Shown in pieces: positions 48,429 to 58,974 of a DNA stretch of 64,000 nucleotides. Made by a program: the position numbers and the translations under genes. The notes under the pieces are model-generated. The model was not told the DNA's origin. It ran no database searches and saw nothing but the letters and a program-made list of their open reading frames with translations. This DNA comes from Phyllobacterium zundukense (GTDB lineage Bacteria; Pseudomonadota; Alphaproteobacteria; Rhizobiales; Rhizobiaceae). Where the stretch lies: assembly GCF_002764115.1 (NCBI RefSeq), contig NZ_CP017944.1, positions 186,001-250,000 of the forward strand, written 5' to 3'. How positions within the stretch are numbered: the first letter of the stretch is position 1; every line of letters starts with the position of its first letter.

Positions 48429-51308
48429 ATGTCTCTTGTCCTTGAAACTACTCGTACTGATGGCACTACGCCAGCTCGTGCCGGTGAAGCATTGCAGGCC
48501 ACCGAGCCCGGTTATCGCGTCATCCGCCGCAACGGCTCGGTTACACCTTTCGATCCGCTCAAGATCACCGTCGCACTGACCAAGGCGTTTCTCGCCGTCG
48601 AAGGCAACGTCGCTGCCGGTTCGCGCCGCGTGCATGATGTGGTCGAAGCGCTCACCGCCGACATCGTCACTACGCTGAAGCGGCGCAGTGCGGAAGGCCG
48701 CCTGTTTCACATTGAGGGTATTCAGGATCAGGTCGAGCTCGCATTAATGCGCAGCGAAAACCACAAGGTGGCGCGAGCCTATGTGCTCTACCGCGAAGAG
48801 CGGGCGCAGGAACGTGCGAAGGCCGCCACTGGAATCGTTAGCGATGCTGGTCCGATGTTCACAGTCACACTGCTCGATGGCCGCCGGGAGCCGCTCGACG
48901 ACGACCGCCTGTCGCGCATTATCGACGAAGCCTGCGAAGCGCTGGAGGGCGTGCAGGCCGCTCCTGTCCTCACCGAGACCCGCCGCAATCTCTATGATGG
49001 CATAACGCTGGAGGAACTCTCCCTCGCGCCAATCCTTGCGGCGCGTACACTGGTCGAGACCGAACCCAATTATGCTTTCGTCACCGCGCGTCTGCTGCTC
49101 GACAAGCTGCGTCGCGAGGCGCTGAGCTTTGTCTTCGGCCGGCCGGAACAGGCGACCCAGCATGAAATGACCAAGCGCTATGCAGGGTATTTTCCGGCCT
49201 ATGTGAAGGCCGGCATCGAAGCCGAACTGCTGGATCCCGAACTCGCGCGCTTCGACCTGACCCGCATTTCCGCGGCCCTCAAGCCGGAGCGTGACCTGCA
49301 GTTCCAGTATCTCGGCCTTCAGACCCTCTATGACCGCTATCTGCTGCAGACGCGCGGCATACGTTTCGAATTGCCGCAAGCGTTCCTCATGCGCGTCGCC
49401 ATGGGGCTTAGCCTGCGGGAAATCGACCGCGAAGCCCGCGCCATCGAGTTCTACGATCTCCTGTCCTCGTTCAACTTCATGGCTTCGACGCCGACCCTGT
49501 TCAATGCCGGCACCCAGCGCGCGCAGCTTTCCTCCTGCTTCCTGACCACTGTCGCCGATGACCTCGACGGAATCTTCAAGGCGGTGAGAGACAATGCACT
49601 GCTGGCCAAATATTCCGGCGGCCTCGGCAATGACTGGACGCCGGTGCGCGGACTTGGCGCCCATATCAAGGGGACGAACGGCGAAAGCCAGGGCGTGGTG
49701 CCGTTCCTGAAAGTCGCCAATGATACAGCGATAGCGGTCAATCAGGGCGGCAAGCGCAAGGGCGCGGTCTGCGCCTATCTCGAAACCTGGCACATCGATA
49801 TCGAGGAATTTCTCGACCTGCGCAAGAACACCGGCGACGACCGCCGCCGCACCCATGACATGAACACCGCCAACTGGGTGCCGGACCTGTTCATGGCCCG
49901 TGTCGAAGCGGACGAAAACTGGACCCTGTTCTCTCCCGACGAAACGCCCGAGCTGCATGATTTGTACGGTGCAGCATTCAAGACCAGATACGAATTCTAC
50001 GAAACGAAAGCCGCACGCGGCGAGATCAAGATCTTCCGCACTGTACGGGCGCTGGATTTGTGGCGGCGCATCCTCACCATGCTGTTCGAAACAGGCCATC
50101 CGTGGGTGACGTTCAAGGATCCGTGCAATATCCGCTCACCCCAGGGCCATGCGGGTATCGTGCATTCATCCAATCTTTGCACCGAAATCACCCTCAACAC
50201 TTCGAAGGACGAGGTCGCAGTGTGCAATCTCGGTTCGGTCAACCTTGCCAATCATGTGACACCCCTTGGCCTTGATCTGGATCAACTTGCCCGCACCGTC
50301 TCGACCGCCATGCGCATGCTCGACAATGTCATCGACATCAATTTCTACACCATTCCCGAAGCCCGCCACTCGAACCTGCGCCATCGTCCAGTGGGCCTTG
50401 GTCTGATGGGCTTTCAGGATGCACTGCAGGCATTGCGCATCCCCTATGCTACCGACGAGGCAGTGGCGTTTGCCGACCTGAGCATGGAGGCAATTTCCTG
50501 GCATGCGATTTCAGCATCCGTCGATCTTGCTGCGGAGCGTGGCCGCTATCCGAGCTTCACCGGCGCGCTCTGGTCAAAGGGCATCCTGCCCATCGACTCC
50601 ATCGAATTGCTGAACGACGCCCGCAAGGCAAGCGGCGGCCGGCTCGACATGGACCGTTCGTCGACGCTCGATTGGGAGGCGCTGCGCAAACGCGTAAAGA
50701 CCACGGGCATGCGCAATTCCAACTGCATGGCCATCGCCCCCACAGCGACCATCTCCAATATTTGCGGCGTCGCCCAGTCCATCGAGCCTGCCTACCAGAA
50801 CCTCTTCGTCAAATCCAACATGTCAGGCGATTTCACCGTCGTGAACAGTGCGCTGGTGCGCGACCTGAAACAACGCGGATTGTGGGACGAGGTAATGATC
50901 TCGGATCTCAAATATTTCGACGGCTCGGTTGGCGAGATCGACCGTATCCCTGCAGACTTGAAGGCCCTTTATGCCACCGCCTTCGAGATCGACAGTTCCT
51001 GGCTGATCGCTGCGGCCTCGCGCCGGCAGAAATGGATCGACCAGGCCCAGTCGCTCAATCTCTATATTGCCAATCCGAGCGGCAAGAAACTGGACGAGCT
51101 TTACCGGCTTGCCTGGAACAGCGGCCTGAAAACCACCTATTACCTGCGCTCGCGTTCGGCATCCCATGTGGAGAAATCCACCCTGAAGGGCACGGACGGC
51201 AAGCTCAACGCCGTGGCGGCAAAGCCTGCGCCGGAGCCAATCCTGCTTTCCGAACCCGCCGGCAATGTCTGCTCGATCAATGATCCTGACTGTGAGGCCT
51301 GCCAATAG
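48429..51308 (+). CDS. nrdA: Ribonucleoside-diphosphate reductase, catalytic alpha subunit, with two ATP-cones
   Basis: This 959-residue class I alpha subunit reduces ribonucleotides to deoxyribonucleotides. Two ATP-cone domains lie in tandem at about 28-118 ([21 protein letters not shown]) and about 137-225 ([21 protein letters not shown]). The catalytic barrel has [15 protein letters not shown] (Asn582, Cys584, Glu586), [11 protein letters not shown] and the radical-transfer pair in TTYYLRSRS (Tyr904-Tyr905). The C-terminal tail [11 protein letters not shown] holds the cysteines that pass reducing power. I start at ATG 48429 behind the ribosome site covered by the riboswitch hairpin; the frame to 48381 lies in the leader. 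First gene of nrdA-nrdB, 49 bp apart. Confidence 0.95.
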   Translation: MSLVLETTRTDGTTPARAGEALQATEPGYRVIRRNGSVTPFDPLKITVALTKAFLAVEGNVAAGSRRVHDVVEALTADIVTTLKRRSAEGRLFHIEGIQDQVELALMRSENHKVARAYVLYREERAQERAKAATGIVSDAGPMFTVTLLDGRREPLDDDRLSRIIDEACEALEGVQAAPVLTETRRNLYDGITLEELSLAPILAARTLVETEPNYAFVTARLLLDKLRREALSFVFGRPEQATQHEMTKRYAGYFPAYVKAGIEAELLDPELARFDLTRISAALKPERDLQFQYLGLQTLYDRYLLQTRGIRFELPQAFLMRVAMGLSLREIDREARAIEFYDLLSSFNFMASTPTLFNAGTQRAQLSSCFLTTVADDLDGIFKAVRDNALLAKYSGGLGNDWTPVRGLGAHIKGTNGESQGVVPFLKVANDTAIAVNQGGKRKGAVCAYLETWHIDIEEFLDLRKNTGDDRRRTHDMNTANWVPDLFMARVEADENWTLFSPDETPELHDLYGAAFKTRYEFYETKAARGEIKIFRTVRALDLWRRILTMLFETGHPWVTFKDPCNIRSPQGHAGIVHSSNLCTEITLNTSKDEVAVCNLGSVNLANHVTPLGLDLDQLARTVSTAMRMLDNVIDINFYTIPEARHSNLRHRPVGLGLMGFQDALQALRIPYATDEAVAFADLSMEAISWHAISASVDLAAERGRYPSFTGALWSKGILPIDSIELLNDARKASGGRLDMDRSSTLDWEALRKRVKTTGMRNSNCMAIAPTATISNICGVAQSIEPAYQNLFVKSNMSGDFTVVNSALVRDLKQRGLWDEVMISDLKYFDGSVGEIDRIPADLKALYATAFEIDSSWLIAAASRRQKWIDQAQSLNLYIANPSGKKLDELYRLAWNSGLKTTYYLRSRSASHVEKSTLKGTDGKLNAVAAKPAPEPILLSEPAGNVCSINDPDCEACQ

Positions 51309-51357
51309 GCGCCTTCGCGCCCCCTGCCTCAACCTCATGGAAACCTGGGAACTGACG

Positions 51358-52479
51358 ATGCTTGACTGGACCGAAACCACAAACAGCCCGAAACGCGCCA
51401 TTCATCCGGCGCCTACCGCAACCGCCGATGCCACCGGACTCGGCAATATCGATCGCGGCGGTGGCCGCGTGCGTGTCGATGACAAGGCGATGATCAATGC
51501 GCGCGCCGATGTGAACCAGCTTCTGCCGCTCAAATATCACTGGGCATGGGAGAAATATCTTGCCGGCTGCAACAACCACTGGATGCCGACTGAAGTATCG
51601 ATGCAGGCGGATATCGCTCTGTGGAAATCCAGGGACGGGCTGACCGATGACGAGCGGCGCATGATCAAGCGCAATCTCGGCTTCTTCGCCGCTTCCGAGT
51701 CCCTCGTCGCCAATAACATCGTTCTGGCGATCTACCGCCATCTCACCAATCCCGAATGCCGGCAATATCTGTTGCGCCAGGCCTTCGAAGAGGCGGTCCA
51801 TACCCATACGTTTCAGTATATTGTCGAGAGCCTTGGCCTTGATGAAGGCGAGCTCTTCAACATGTACCGCGAAGTGCCGTCGATTACCGACAAGGCGGCC
51901 TGGGCGCTGAAGCACACGCAAAATCTCGACAATCCCGATTTCAAGACAGGCACGCCGGAATCCGATCAGTCCTTCCTGCGCGATCTCGTCGCTTTCTACG
52001 TCATCTTCGAGGGCATGTGGTTCTACACAGGCTTCGCCCAGATCCTGTCGCTCGGGCGGCGCAACAAGATGGTCGGTATCGCCGAGCAGTATCAATACAT
52101 CCTGCGCGACGAGAGCATCCACATGAATTTCGGCATCGATGTGATCAACCAGATCCGGAACGAGAACCCGCATTTGTGGACCAGGGCATTTCAGGACGAG
52201 ATCCGCGACATGATCAGGGTCGCTGCCGAGCTGGAAGCATCCTACGGCCGCGATACGATGCCGCGCGGGTTTCTCGGGCTCAATGCTGCACTGTGCGAAA
52301 GCTACATGTATTTCATCGCCAACCGCCGCTGCGCTCAGTTAGGCCTCGTCCCCGTCTTCGCCGAGACAGACAATCCATTTCCCTGGATGTCGGAAGCCAT
52401 GGATCTGAAGAAGGAGAAGAACTTCTTCGAAACCCGTGTCATCGAATACCAGAACGGCGGAGCACTGGCATGGGATTGA
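51358..52479 (+). CDS. nrdB: Ribonucleotide reductase beta subunit, class Ic type (Mn/Fe)
   Basis: This 373-residue ferritin-like beta subunit shows metal ligands Glu114 (AASESL), Glu145 and His148 (EEAVHTHTF), the Glu of [11 protein letters not shown] and the Glu and His of RDESIHMNF. The radical Tyr of class Ia (Tyr122 in E. coli, four residues after His118) is here Phe152, and the Asp ligand (Asp84) is Glu114. Both changes mark class Ic, first known in Chlamydia, which uses a Mn/Fe centre instead of a tyrosyl radical. I start at ATG 51358 ([10 protein letters not shown], with GGGAA before it) since no ribosome site supports the earlier codons. Confidence 0.93.
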   Translation: MLDWTETTNSPKRAIHPAPTATADATGLGNIDRGGGRVRVDDKAMINARADVNQLLPLKYHWAWEKYLAGCNNHWMPTEVSMQADIALWKSRDGLTDDERRMIKRNLGFFAASESLVANNIVLAIYRHLTNPECRQYLLRQAFEEAVHTHTFQYIVESLGLDEGELFNMYREVPSITDKAAWALKHTQNLDNPDFKTGTPESDQSFLRDLVAFYVIFEGMWFYTGFAQILSLGRRNKMVGIAEQYQYILRDESIHMNFGIDVINQIRNENPHLWTRAFQDEIRDMIRVAAELEASYGRDTMPRGFLGLNAALCESYMYFIANRRCAQLGLVPVFAETDNPFPWMSEAMDLKKEKNFFETRVIEYQNGGALAWD

Positions 52480-52712
52480 AACTCGCGGAACGGGTGGCGG
52501 CCAACCCGTCAACCGGTTCGGCCACTGCGCGGCCGGAAGATATCTTCCTCGCCTGGTTGTTCTGGCTGCCGAAGAATGCGGACCTGCTCGAGGCCGCGAG
52601 CCGCGAGATCCAGCGCATCGATTCCCGTGCCATCGATGCGGAGGGCCCGCAGCAATTAAAGGCGCTGTTCATGGCCTTGATCGAAAATCTGAGAGGGGGC
52701 AGGGCGTATTGA
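52470..52712 (+). CDS. Small protein of unknown function overlapping nrdB
   Basis: This 80-residue frame starts at ATG 52470, 10 bp inside the 3' end of nrdB. It reads [20 protein letters not shown] and then [27 protein letters not shown], likely helical, ending [14 protein letters not shown] hydrophobic centre (IFLAWLFWL) and regular heptad-like Leu/Ala suggest two helices. The close overlap fits translational coupling to nrdB. I do not recognise the family; it is not NrdI-, NrdH- or YfaE-like, because no Cys is present. It might be a class Ic accessory or a chance frame. Confidence 0.55.
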   Translation: MGLKLAERVAANPSTGSATARPEDIFLAWLFWLPKNADLLEAASREIQRIDSRAIDAEGPQQLKALFMALIENLRGGRAY

Positions 52713-52762
52713 GCCCTGCCATAACTGCGACATTTCCTGCCGCCAATAGAATTGATTTGTTG

Positions 52763-52782
52763 ACATAAACATATCTTTATGT
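52763..52782. promoter_or_regulatory. Inverted repeat upstream of metH, candidate operator
   Basis: ACATAAA (52763-52769) and TTTATGT (52776-52782) are perfect complements around CATATC. It is directly behind TTGACA (52759-52764) and 48 bp before metH. The AT-rich form is like sites of ArsR-type regulators of methionine-cycle genes (SahR), but the identity is a guess. Confidence 0.5.
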
Positions 52783-52829
52783 GACCCTGCCGCCTCATCC
52801 AAATCACGGATCATGAGGCCTGTCGAGTT

Positions 52830-55800
52830 ATGAGTATTGCAGTCGATAATCTGTTCGGTCCCATGGACGCTCCGCGGGACGGACGGGAGGTTTTTGCGGC
52901 GCTTACCAAGGCGGCGCAGGAACGTATCCTCATTCTCGACGGCGCCATGGGCACGCAGATCCAGGGTCTCAACCTCAACGAGGAAAGCTTTCGCGGCGAG
53001 CGCTTTGCGGACTGCTCCTGTCATCTGCAGGGCAATAATGATCTCCTGATCCTGACGCAGCCGCAGGCAATCGAGGATATCCACTATGCCTACGCCATGG
53101 CAGGTGCCGATATTCTCGAAACCAACACCTTTTCCTCCACGACCATCGCCCAGGCTGACTACAGCATGGAAGAGGTGGTCTATGAGCTGAACCGGGATGG
53201 CGCGCGGCTTGCCCGCCGTGCTGCCTTGAAAGCGGAGCAGAAGGATGGCCGCCGCCGCTTTGTCGCCGGCGCGCTCGGCCCGACCAACCGCACCGCCTCG
53301 ATTTCACCGGATGTCAACAATCCCGGCTATCGCGCTGTTACCTTCGACGATCTGCGCATTGCCTATGCCGATCAGGTGCGCGGCCTCATCGATGGCGGCG
53401 CGGATATCATCCTTATCGAGACGATCTTCGACACGCTCAATGCCAAGGCGGCAATCTTCGCGACACAGCAGGTGTTCGAGGAGAAGGGTATCACCCTTCC
53501 GGTGATGATCTCCGGCACGATTACCGACCTGTCCGGTCGCACGCTTTCAGGCCAGACCCCGACGGCCTTCTGGTATTCGGTGCGCCATTCCCGGCCTTTC
53601 ACCATCGGTCTCAACTGCGCGCTCGGCGCCAATGCCATGCGCGACCATCTGGCGGAAATTGCCAGCGTTGCGGATACGTTCGTCTGCGCCTATCCCAATG
53701 CCGGCCTGCCCAACGAATTCGGCCAGTATGACGAGAGCCCAGAGGCGATGGCTGCGCAGTTGGAGGAATTCGCCAAGGAAGGCCTGCTCAACATCGTCGG
53801 CGGCTGCTGCGGCTCTACCCCCGAACATATCCGGGCGATTGCCGAGGCCGTCGGCAAGTACAAGCCGCGCGAGATTCCCGAGACCGCGACGCATATGCGC
53901 CTCTCGGGCCTCGAGCCCTTCACGCTGACCAAGGATATTGCCTTCGTCAATGTCGGTGAGCGCACCAACATCACCGGCTCCGCAAAGTTCCGCAAACTCA
54001 TCACCGCCGGCGATTTCGGCGCGGCGCTTGATGTCGCACGCGATCAGGTCGCCAACGGCGCGCAGATCATCGACATCAACATGGATGAAGGCCTGATCGA
54101 CAGCGAAAAGGCCATGGTCGAGTTCCTCAACCTGATCGCCGCCGAACCGGATATCGCCCGCGTGCCGGTGATGATCGATTCATCCAAATGGGATGTCATC
54201 GAAGCCGGGTTGAAATGCGTCCAGGGCAAGCCGCTGGTCAATTCCATCTCCATGAAGGAAGGCGAGCAGGCCTTTATCGACCACGCCAGGAAGGTGCGCG
54301 CCTATGGTGCTGCCGTGGTCGTCATGGCGTTCGACACGGACGGTCAGGCCGATACGCTGGAACGCAAGGTCGCGATCTGCACGCGGGCCTATGAGCTTCT
54401 GACTACAGAGGCCGGTTTCCCGCCTGAAGATATCGTCTTCGATCCAAATGTCTTTGCCGTCGCCACCGGCATCGAAGAGCACAATGGCTATGGCGTCGCC
54501 TTTATCGAAGCAACGAAGCAGATCACCGAAACCCTGCCGCATGTGCATATTTCCGGGGGCATCTCCAATCTGTCCTTCTCGTTCCGTGGCAATGAGCCGG
54601 TCCGCGAGGCCATGCACGCGGTATTCCTCTACCATGCTATCCAGGTCGGCATGGACATGGGTATCGTCAATGCCGGTCAGCTCGCGGTCTATGAATCTAT
54701 CGATCCGGAATTGCGCGAAGCCTGCGAGGATGTGGTTCTCAACCGCCGCGACGATGCCACCGAGCGGCTGCTCGACCTTGCAGAGCGCTACAAGGGTTCA
54801 GCGGGCAAGGAAGCGCGCGAACGCGATCTTGCCTGGCGCGAATGGAGCGTCGGCAAGCGCATCGAGCATGCGCTGGTCAATGGCATCACTGAATTCATCG
54901 ATGTCGATACCGAAGAGGCGCGGCTTGAAGCCGAGCGGCCATTGCATGTGATCGAAGGTCCGTTGATGGCCGGCATGAATGTCGTCGGCGATCTCTTCGG
55001 TGCCGGCAAGATGTTCCTGCCCCAGGTGGTGAAATCTGCCCGCGTGATGAAACAGGCGGTGGCTCTGCTCCTGCCCTATATGGAGGCGGAAAAACTTGCC
55101 AATGGCGGCACCGGCGAGCGCGAAAGTGCCGGCAAGGTGCTGATGGCGACCGTCAAGGGCGACGTGCACGATATCGGCAAGAACATCGTCGGCGTCGTAC
55201 TTGCCTGCAACAATTACGAGATCATCGATCTGGGCGTCATGGTGCCTTCGGCGAAGATCCTGCAGATCGCCAAGGAACAGAAAGTCGATATTATCGGTCT
55301 CTCCGGCCTGATCACGCCATCGCTCGACGAGATGGTGCATGTCGCCTCGGAAATGGAGCGGGAAGGCTTCGATATACCGCTGCTGATCGGCGGTGCCACG
55401 ACCAGTCGCGTGCACACTGCGGTCAAGATCAATCCGCGCTATAATAAGGGCCAGACCATCTATGTGACGGATGCGGGCCGCGCCGTTGGCGTCGTCTCCA
55501 ATCTCCTGTCGCTGGAGACCAAGCCTGGATATGTCGAGACGATCCAGGCCGAATACGTGAAAGTCGCGGAGGCCCATGCGCGCAATGAAGCTGACAAGCA
55601 GCGTCTGAGCATCGACAAGGCCCGCGCCAATGCGCAGAAGATCGACTGGTCATCCTACACGCCGCCCAAGCCCAGCTTCCTCGGAACGCGGGTGTTTGAG
55701 AATTACGATCTTGTCGAAATCGCCCGCTACATCGATTGGACGCCATTCTTCCAGACTTGGGAATTGAAGGGCCGCTACCCGGCCATTCTCGAGGATGAAA

Positions 55801-56606
55801 AGCAGGGGGCAGCAGCACGGCAGCTCTTCGACGATGCGCAGGCAATGCTGCAGAAGATCATTGCCGAGAAATGGTTCAACCCGAAGGCGATTATCGGCCT
55901 ATGGCCAGCGGGTACCGTCGGCGACGACATTCGCCTGTTCACCGACGAAGCACGCAAGGAGGAACTTGCGACGTTCTTCACCCTGCGCCAACAGCTGTCG
56001 AAGCGCGATGGCCGCCCGAATGTGGCACTCGCCGATTTCGTCGCGCCCGTGGATAGCGGCAGTCAGGATTATATCGGCGGATTTGTCGTCACCGCCGGCA
56101 TCGAGGAAATCGCCATTGCCGAGCGCTTCGAGCGGGCCAATGACGATTATTCGTCCATCCTTGTCAAAGCTTTGGCCGACCGTTTCGCCGAAGCCTTTGC
56201 CGAATTGATGCACGAACGTGTTCGCAAAGAGTTCTGGGGCTACGCGCCCGACGAAACCATTGCGCCGGATGAGCTGATCGGCGAACCCTATCGCGGCATC
56301 CGCCCGGCACCCGGCTATCCGGCACAGCCGGATCATACGGAAAAGGAAACGCTGTTCCGGCTGCTCGACGCCGAGGCCAAGATCAATGTGCGCCTCACGG
56401 AAAGCTATGCCATGTGGCCCGGCTCATCCGTTTCGGGCATCTATATTGCCCATCCGGACAGCTATTATTTTGGCGTCGCCAAGGTCGAGCGCGATCAGGT
56501 GGAAGACTATTCGAAGCGCAAATCCATGCCAATCGAACAGGTCGAGCGCTGGCTTGGCCCGATCCTCAACTACGTCCCGGCGCCACGGGTTCAGGCCGCC
56601 GAGTGA
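52830..56606 (+). CDS. metH: Cobalamin-dependent methionine synthase, full length
   Basis: This 1258-residue MetH transfers methyl from methyltetrahydrofolate to homocysteine via cobalamin. Domains in order: homocysteine/Zn domain (about 20-345, with GLNCALG and the Zn cysteines Cys326-Cys327 in [11 protein letters not shown]), folate domain (about 370-640, [18 protein letters not shown]), cap (about 665-750), B12 domain (about 760-900, with the His780 lower ligand in GDVHDIGKN) and AdoMet activation domain (about 925-1250, [23 protein letters not shown]). All four modules are present and no split is seen. Needs B12, so it sits next to a B12-repressed gene pair. The last 16 bp overlap the convergent AraC gene. 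Confidence 0.97.
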   Translation: MSIAVDNLFGPMDAPRDGREVFAALTKAAQERILILDGAMGTQIQGLNLNEESFRGERFADCSCHLQGNNDLLILTQPQAIEDIHYAYAMAGADILETNTFSSTTIAQADYSMEEVVYELNRDGARLARRAALKAEQKDGRRRFVAGALGPTNRTASISPDVNNPGYRAVTFDDLRIAYADQVRGLIDGGADIILIETIFDTLNAKAAIFATQQVFEEKGITLPVMISGTITDLSGRTLSGQTPTAFWYSVRHSRPFTIGLNCALGANAMRDHLAEIASVADTFVCAYPNAGLPNEFGQYDESPEAMAAQLEEFAKEGLLNIVGGCCGSTPEHIRAIAEAVGKYKPREIPETATHMRLSGLEPFTLTKDIAFVNVGERTNITGSAKFRKLITAGDFGAALDVARDQVANGAQIIDINMDEGLIDSEKAMVEFLNLIAAEPDIARVPVMIDSSKWDVIEAGLKCVQGKPLVNSISMKEGEQAFIDHARKVRAYGAAVVVMAFDTDGQADTLERKVAICTRAYELLTTEAGFPPEDIVFDPNVFAVATGIEEHNGYGVAFIEATKQITETLPHVHISGGISNLSFSFRGNEPVREAMHAVFLYHAIQVGMDMGIVNAGQLAVYESIDPELREACEDVVLNRRDDATERLLDLAERYKGSAGKEARERDLAWREWSVGKRIEHALVNGITEFIDVDTEEARLEAERPLHVIEGPLMAGMNVVGDLFGAGKMFLPQVVKSARVMKQAVALLLPYMEAEKLANGGTGERESAGKVLMATVKGDVHDIGKNIVGVVLACNNYEIIDLGVMVPSAKILQIAKEQKVDIIGLSGLITPSLDEMVHVASEMEREGFDIPLLIGGATTSRVHTAVKINPRYNKGQTIYVTDAGRAVGVVSNLLSLETKPGYVETIQAEYVKVAEAHARNEADKQRLSIDKARANAQKIDWSSYTPPKPSFLGTRVFENYDLVEIARYIDWTPFFQTWELKGRYPAILEDEKQGAAARQLFDDAQAMLQKIIAEKWFNPKAIIGLWPAGTVGDDIRLFTDEARKEELATFFTLRQQLSKRDGRPNVALADFVAPVDSGSQDYIGGFVVTAGIEEIAIAERFERANDDYSSILVKALADRFAEAFAELMHERVRKEFWGYAPDETIAPDELIGEPYRGIRPAPGYPAQPDHTEKETLFRLLDAEAKINVRLTESYAMWPGSSVSGIYIAHPDSYYFGVAKVERDQVEDYSKRKSMPIEQVERWLGPILNYVPAPRVQAAE

Positions 56607-57418
56607 AGGTAATGGCGCGGCGGCGCGCCGAGCATGCGCTTGAACATGGTCGTGAAGGCCGGCACGCTGTTGTAACCGAGGTCAAGCGCGACGCTGGTTA
56701 CCGGCTCGCCTTCGGTCAGGCGCGGCAGGGCTGAAAGCAGACAGGCCTGCTGCCGCCAGGTGGAAAGGCTGAGGCCCGTCTCCCGGCGGAACATCCGCGT
56801 GAAAGTACGCCGGCTCATGCCGAGCCTGTCGGCCCAGTCATCGATATTGGTGTGGGGGGAGGGATCTTTGAGAAAACCCCGGCAAAGCGCCGCCAGCCGT
56901 CTGTCGTCCGGGAAGGGCAGACCCAGAGGCCGCTCCTGCAAGTTCGGTATTTCATGCAATAGCAGTCCCATGATGTAGGTAGTGCGCGGATCCGCCAGCA
57001 CATCGGCTGGCGCCGCGACCGCCTCCCTGATCAGATTATCCACGAGCGGCGTCAGGCCCACCACATGCAGATGGCTCTTCAGCCCCTCGACCGCATCAGG
57101 CCGCACATAGATTGAATGCATCGCGACATCGCCGAGCATGTCGACAGCATGTTCGATCCCGGCGGGCAGCCACAGGGCATGATGCGGCGGCACCATCCAG
57201 CGGCCGAACTGCGTCGTCACCATGGCGACGCCGGTGATCGCATGCAGCAATTGCGACTGGCTGTGATGATGGTCGGGAATATGAAAACCGGATGGATAAT
57301 GGGCGGCGAGGGCAAAAACATCGCCATCCGCCTGCTCGAGCCACTCGAGACGCATCTTGTGCAGTTTTTCCAATTCCACGCCGGTGGCATTGCGTGCGGC
57401 AAAGGTCATGTAGCGCAT
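56591..57418 (-). CDS. AraC-family regulator with N-terminal cupin
   Basis: This 275-residue regulator has a cupin-like effector domain (about 35-135: [39 protein letters not shown]) and a C-terminal AraC helix-turn-helix (about 175-270: [47 protein letters not shown]). It resembles NimR/YeaM, which controls a divergent MFS exporter. The same arrangement occurs here with the Fsr-like pump. I start at ATG 57418; a GTG at 57430 and ATG 57409 are alternatives. Its end overlaps metH by 16 bp on the opposite strand. Confidence 0.9.
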   Translation of the reverse strand: MRYMTFAARNATGVELEKLHKMRLEWLEQADGDVFALAAHYPSGFHIPDHHHSQSQLLHAITGVAMVTTQFGRWMVPPHHALWLPAGIEHAVDMLGDVAMHSIYVRPDAVEGLKSHLHVVGLTPLVDNLIREAVAAPADVLADPRTTYIMGLLLHEIPNLQERPLGLPFPDDRRLAALCRGFLKDPSPHTNIDDWADRLGMSRRTFTRMFRRETGLSLSTWRQQACLLSALPRLTEGEPVTSVALDLGYNSVPAFTTMFKRMLGAPPRHYLHSAA

Positions 57419-57459
57419 TATTTGGCCCACTTACGAAAGAACTGGACCAAACCACGAAA

Positions 57460-57472
57460 GCAGGTTGCCTGC
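57460..57472. promoter_or_regulatory. Inverted repeat in AraC/MFS divergent promoter
   Basis: GCAGG-TTG-CCTGC, overlapped by TTGC-CT-GCAA, lies in the 130-bp gap between the AraC gene and the MFS gene. It is a possible binding site of the AraC regulator or another dimer. Confidence 0.35.
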
Positions 57473-57548
57473 AACAGGTATATCAGTGGCTGAAAGGGCG
57501 GCGCAGTCGTTTGCGGATAATGCCCTCGTTCTTCGATGGAAACGCCAA

Positions 57549-58769
57549 ATGACCGATACCACCATGCCTGCGCAGCGCACTTCCGCTGAAACCACCGTCT
57601 TTGCCATCATTTTTGCCGTCAGCTTCTGTCACCTGCTCAATGACATGATGCAATCGCTGCTTTCGGCCATCTATCCGATGCTGAAGCAGAATTACGGCCT
57701 CGATTTCAAGCAGATCGGCTTTCTTACCCTGACGTTCCAGGTCACTGCCTCGCTGTTACAGCCGATCGTCGGCACTTATACCGACAAGCGGCCCATGCCC
57801 TATTCGCTGCCCGTCGGCATGGCATTCTCGCTGGTCGGGCTTGGCCTTCTTTCCATCGCGACCCACTATGTCATGCTGCTTGCCGGTGCCGCTTTCATCG
57901 GCATTGGGTCATCAATATTCCATCCGGAATCCTCGCGTGTGGCCCGGCTGGCCTCCGGCGGCCGTCATGGTCTCGCCCAGTCATTCTTCCAGGTCGGCGG
58001 CAATTTCGGCACGGCAAGCGGTCCGCTGCTTGCCGCCTTCATCGTCCTGCCACGCGGCCAGCAGAGCATCGCCTGGTTTTCGGTTGCAGCTTTGATCGGG
58101 ATGATCATTCTTTACCAGGTCGGTAGCTGGTACCAGCGCTACCGTGCCGCCAATGCCAATAAACCGGCTGCAAGCAAGCAGTTGAAACTGCCGCGCGGCA
58201 AGGTCGCGATGTCCTTGATCATCCTGACGCTGCTGGTCTTCACCAAGAACATCTATCTCGCCAGCATCTCCAGCTATTACACCTTCTATGTCATCCACAA
58301 GTTCGGCATATCGGTGCAGCAGTCGCAGATGATGCTCTTCCTGTTCCTGGGGGCGGCCGCTGTCGGGACCATTCTCGGCGGACCGATCGGCGACAAGATC
58401 GGCACAAAAGCCGTGATCTGGTTCTCGATCCTCGGCGTCCTGCCGTTCACGCTGATGATGCCCTATGCCAGCCTGTTCTGGACCGGCATCCTGACAGTCT
58501 TCATCGGCCTCATTCTGTCCTCGGCCTTTCCCGCCATTGTCGTCTTCGCGCAGGAACTGGTGCCGGGCCGCGTCGGCATGATCGCCGGCATCTTCTTCGG
58601 CTTCGCCTTCGGCATGGCAGGCATTGCCGCCGCAGTGCTTGGCTTCGTCGCCGATATCAAGGGCATCGACTATGTCTATATGGTCTGTTCGTACCTGCCG
58701 TTCCTCGGTCTGCTGACGATCTTCCTGCCGAGTATGCGGGAAGTTCGGGGAGAAAGCGTCGTAGCATAA
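57549..58769 (+). CDS. fsr: Fosmidomycin-resistance-type MFS efflux pump
   Basis: This 406-residue major facilitator has twelve transmembrane segments. The Fsr/RosA family is shown by FAVSFCHLLNDMMQSLLSAIYPMLK, QPIVGTYTDKRPMPYSL, GIGSSIFHPESSRVARLASGG and HGLAQSFFQVGGNFGTASGPL (quoted in pieces). It probably exports fosmidomycin-like or other amphiphilic drugs by proton antiport. I start at ATG 57549 (MTDTTMPAQ); the upstream frame is not membrane-like. Divergent AraC regulator is the likely controller. A terminator hairpin follows. Confidence 0.87.
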   Translation: MTDTTMPAQRTSAETTVFAIIFAVSFCHLLNDMMQSLLSAIYPMLKQNYGLDFKQIGFLTLTFQVTASLLQPIVGTYTDKRPMPYSLPVGMAFSLVGLGLLSIATHYVMLLAGAAFIGIGSSIFHPESSRVARLASGGRHGLAQSFFQVGGNFGTASGPLLAAFIVLPRGQQSIAWFSVAALIGMIILYQVGSWYQRYRAANANKPAASKQLKLPRGKVAMSLIILTLLVFTKNIYLASISSYYTFYVIHKFGISVQQSQMMLFLFLGAAAVGTILGGPIGDKIGTKAVIWFSILGVLPFTLMMPYASLFWTGILTVFIGLILSSAFPAIVVFAQELVPGRVGMIAGIFFGFAFGMAGIAAAVLGFVADIKGIDYVYMVCSYLPFLGLLTIFLPSMREVRGESVVA

Positions 58770-58777
58770 ATGCCAGA

Positions 58778-58804
58778 AAAGCCCGGGAACACCTTCCGGG
58801 CTTT
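58778..58804 (+). terminator. Terminator hairpin after the MFS gene
   Basis: AAAGCCCGG (58778-58786) and CCGGGCTTT (58796-58804) are perfect complements with a nine-base loop. The T-tract after it is interrupted (TTTGCTTATTTC), so termination may be partial. Confidence 0.65.
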
Positions 58805-58829
58805 GCTTATTTCAGACCCGGCGTGGGGT

Positions 58830-58909
58830 CTGCTGACGCCGATTGTCAGCAGGGGTGGTTTGCAAACCCGCCAATCGCCTCCATATAAGGAACATCATTC
58901 CCAATGATG
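58830..58909 (+). promoter_or_regulatory. Two hairpin-type repeats upstream of the ABC-2 exporter
   Basis: CTGCTGAC (58830-58837) pairs with GTCAGCAG (58845-58852), and CATCATT (58893-58899) pairs with AATGATG (58903-58909) around CCC. Both lie ahead of the exporter ATPase at 58975. The second has the size of an operator. No function can be assigned. Confidence 0.4.
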
Positions 58910-58974
58910 CTTCGCGTCAAACGATGCGTTCTGTTAAAGACGTCCAGACCGAAATTCCTTTCCAGGTACCCTTC

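Noticed and set aside
51358..52479. Standard class Ia NrdB with a tyrosyl radical
   Set aside because: The residue four positions after the ligand His148 is Phe, and the Asp ligand is Glu.
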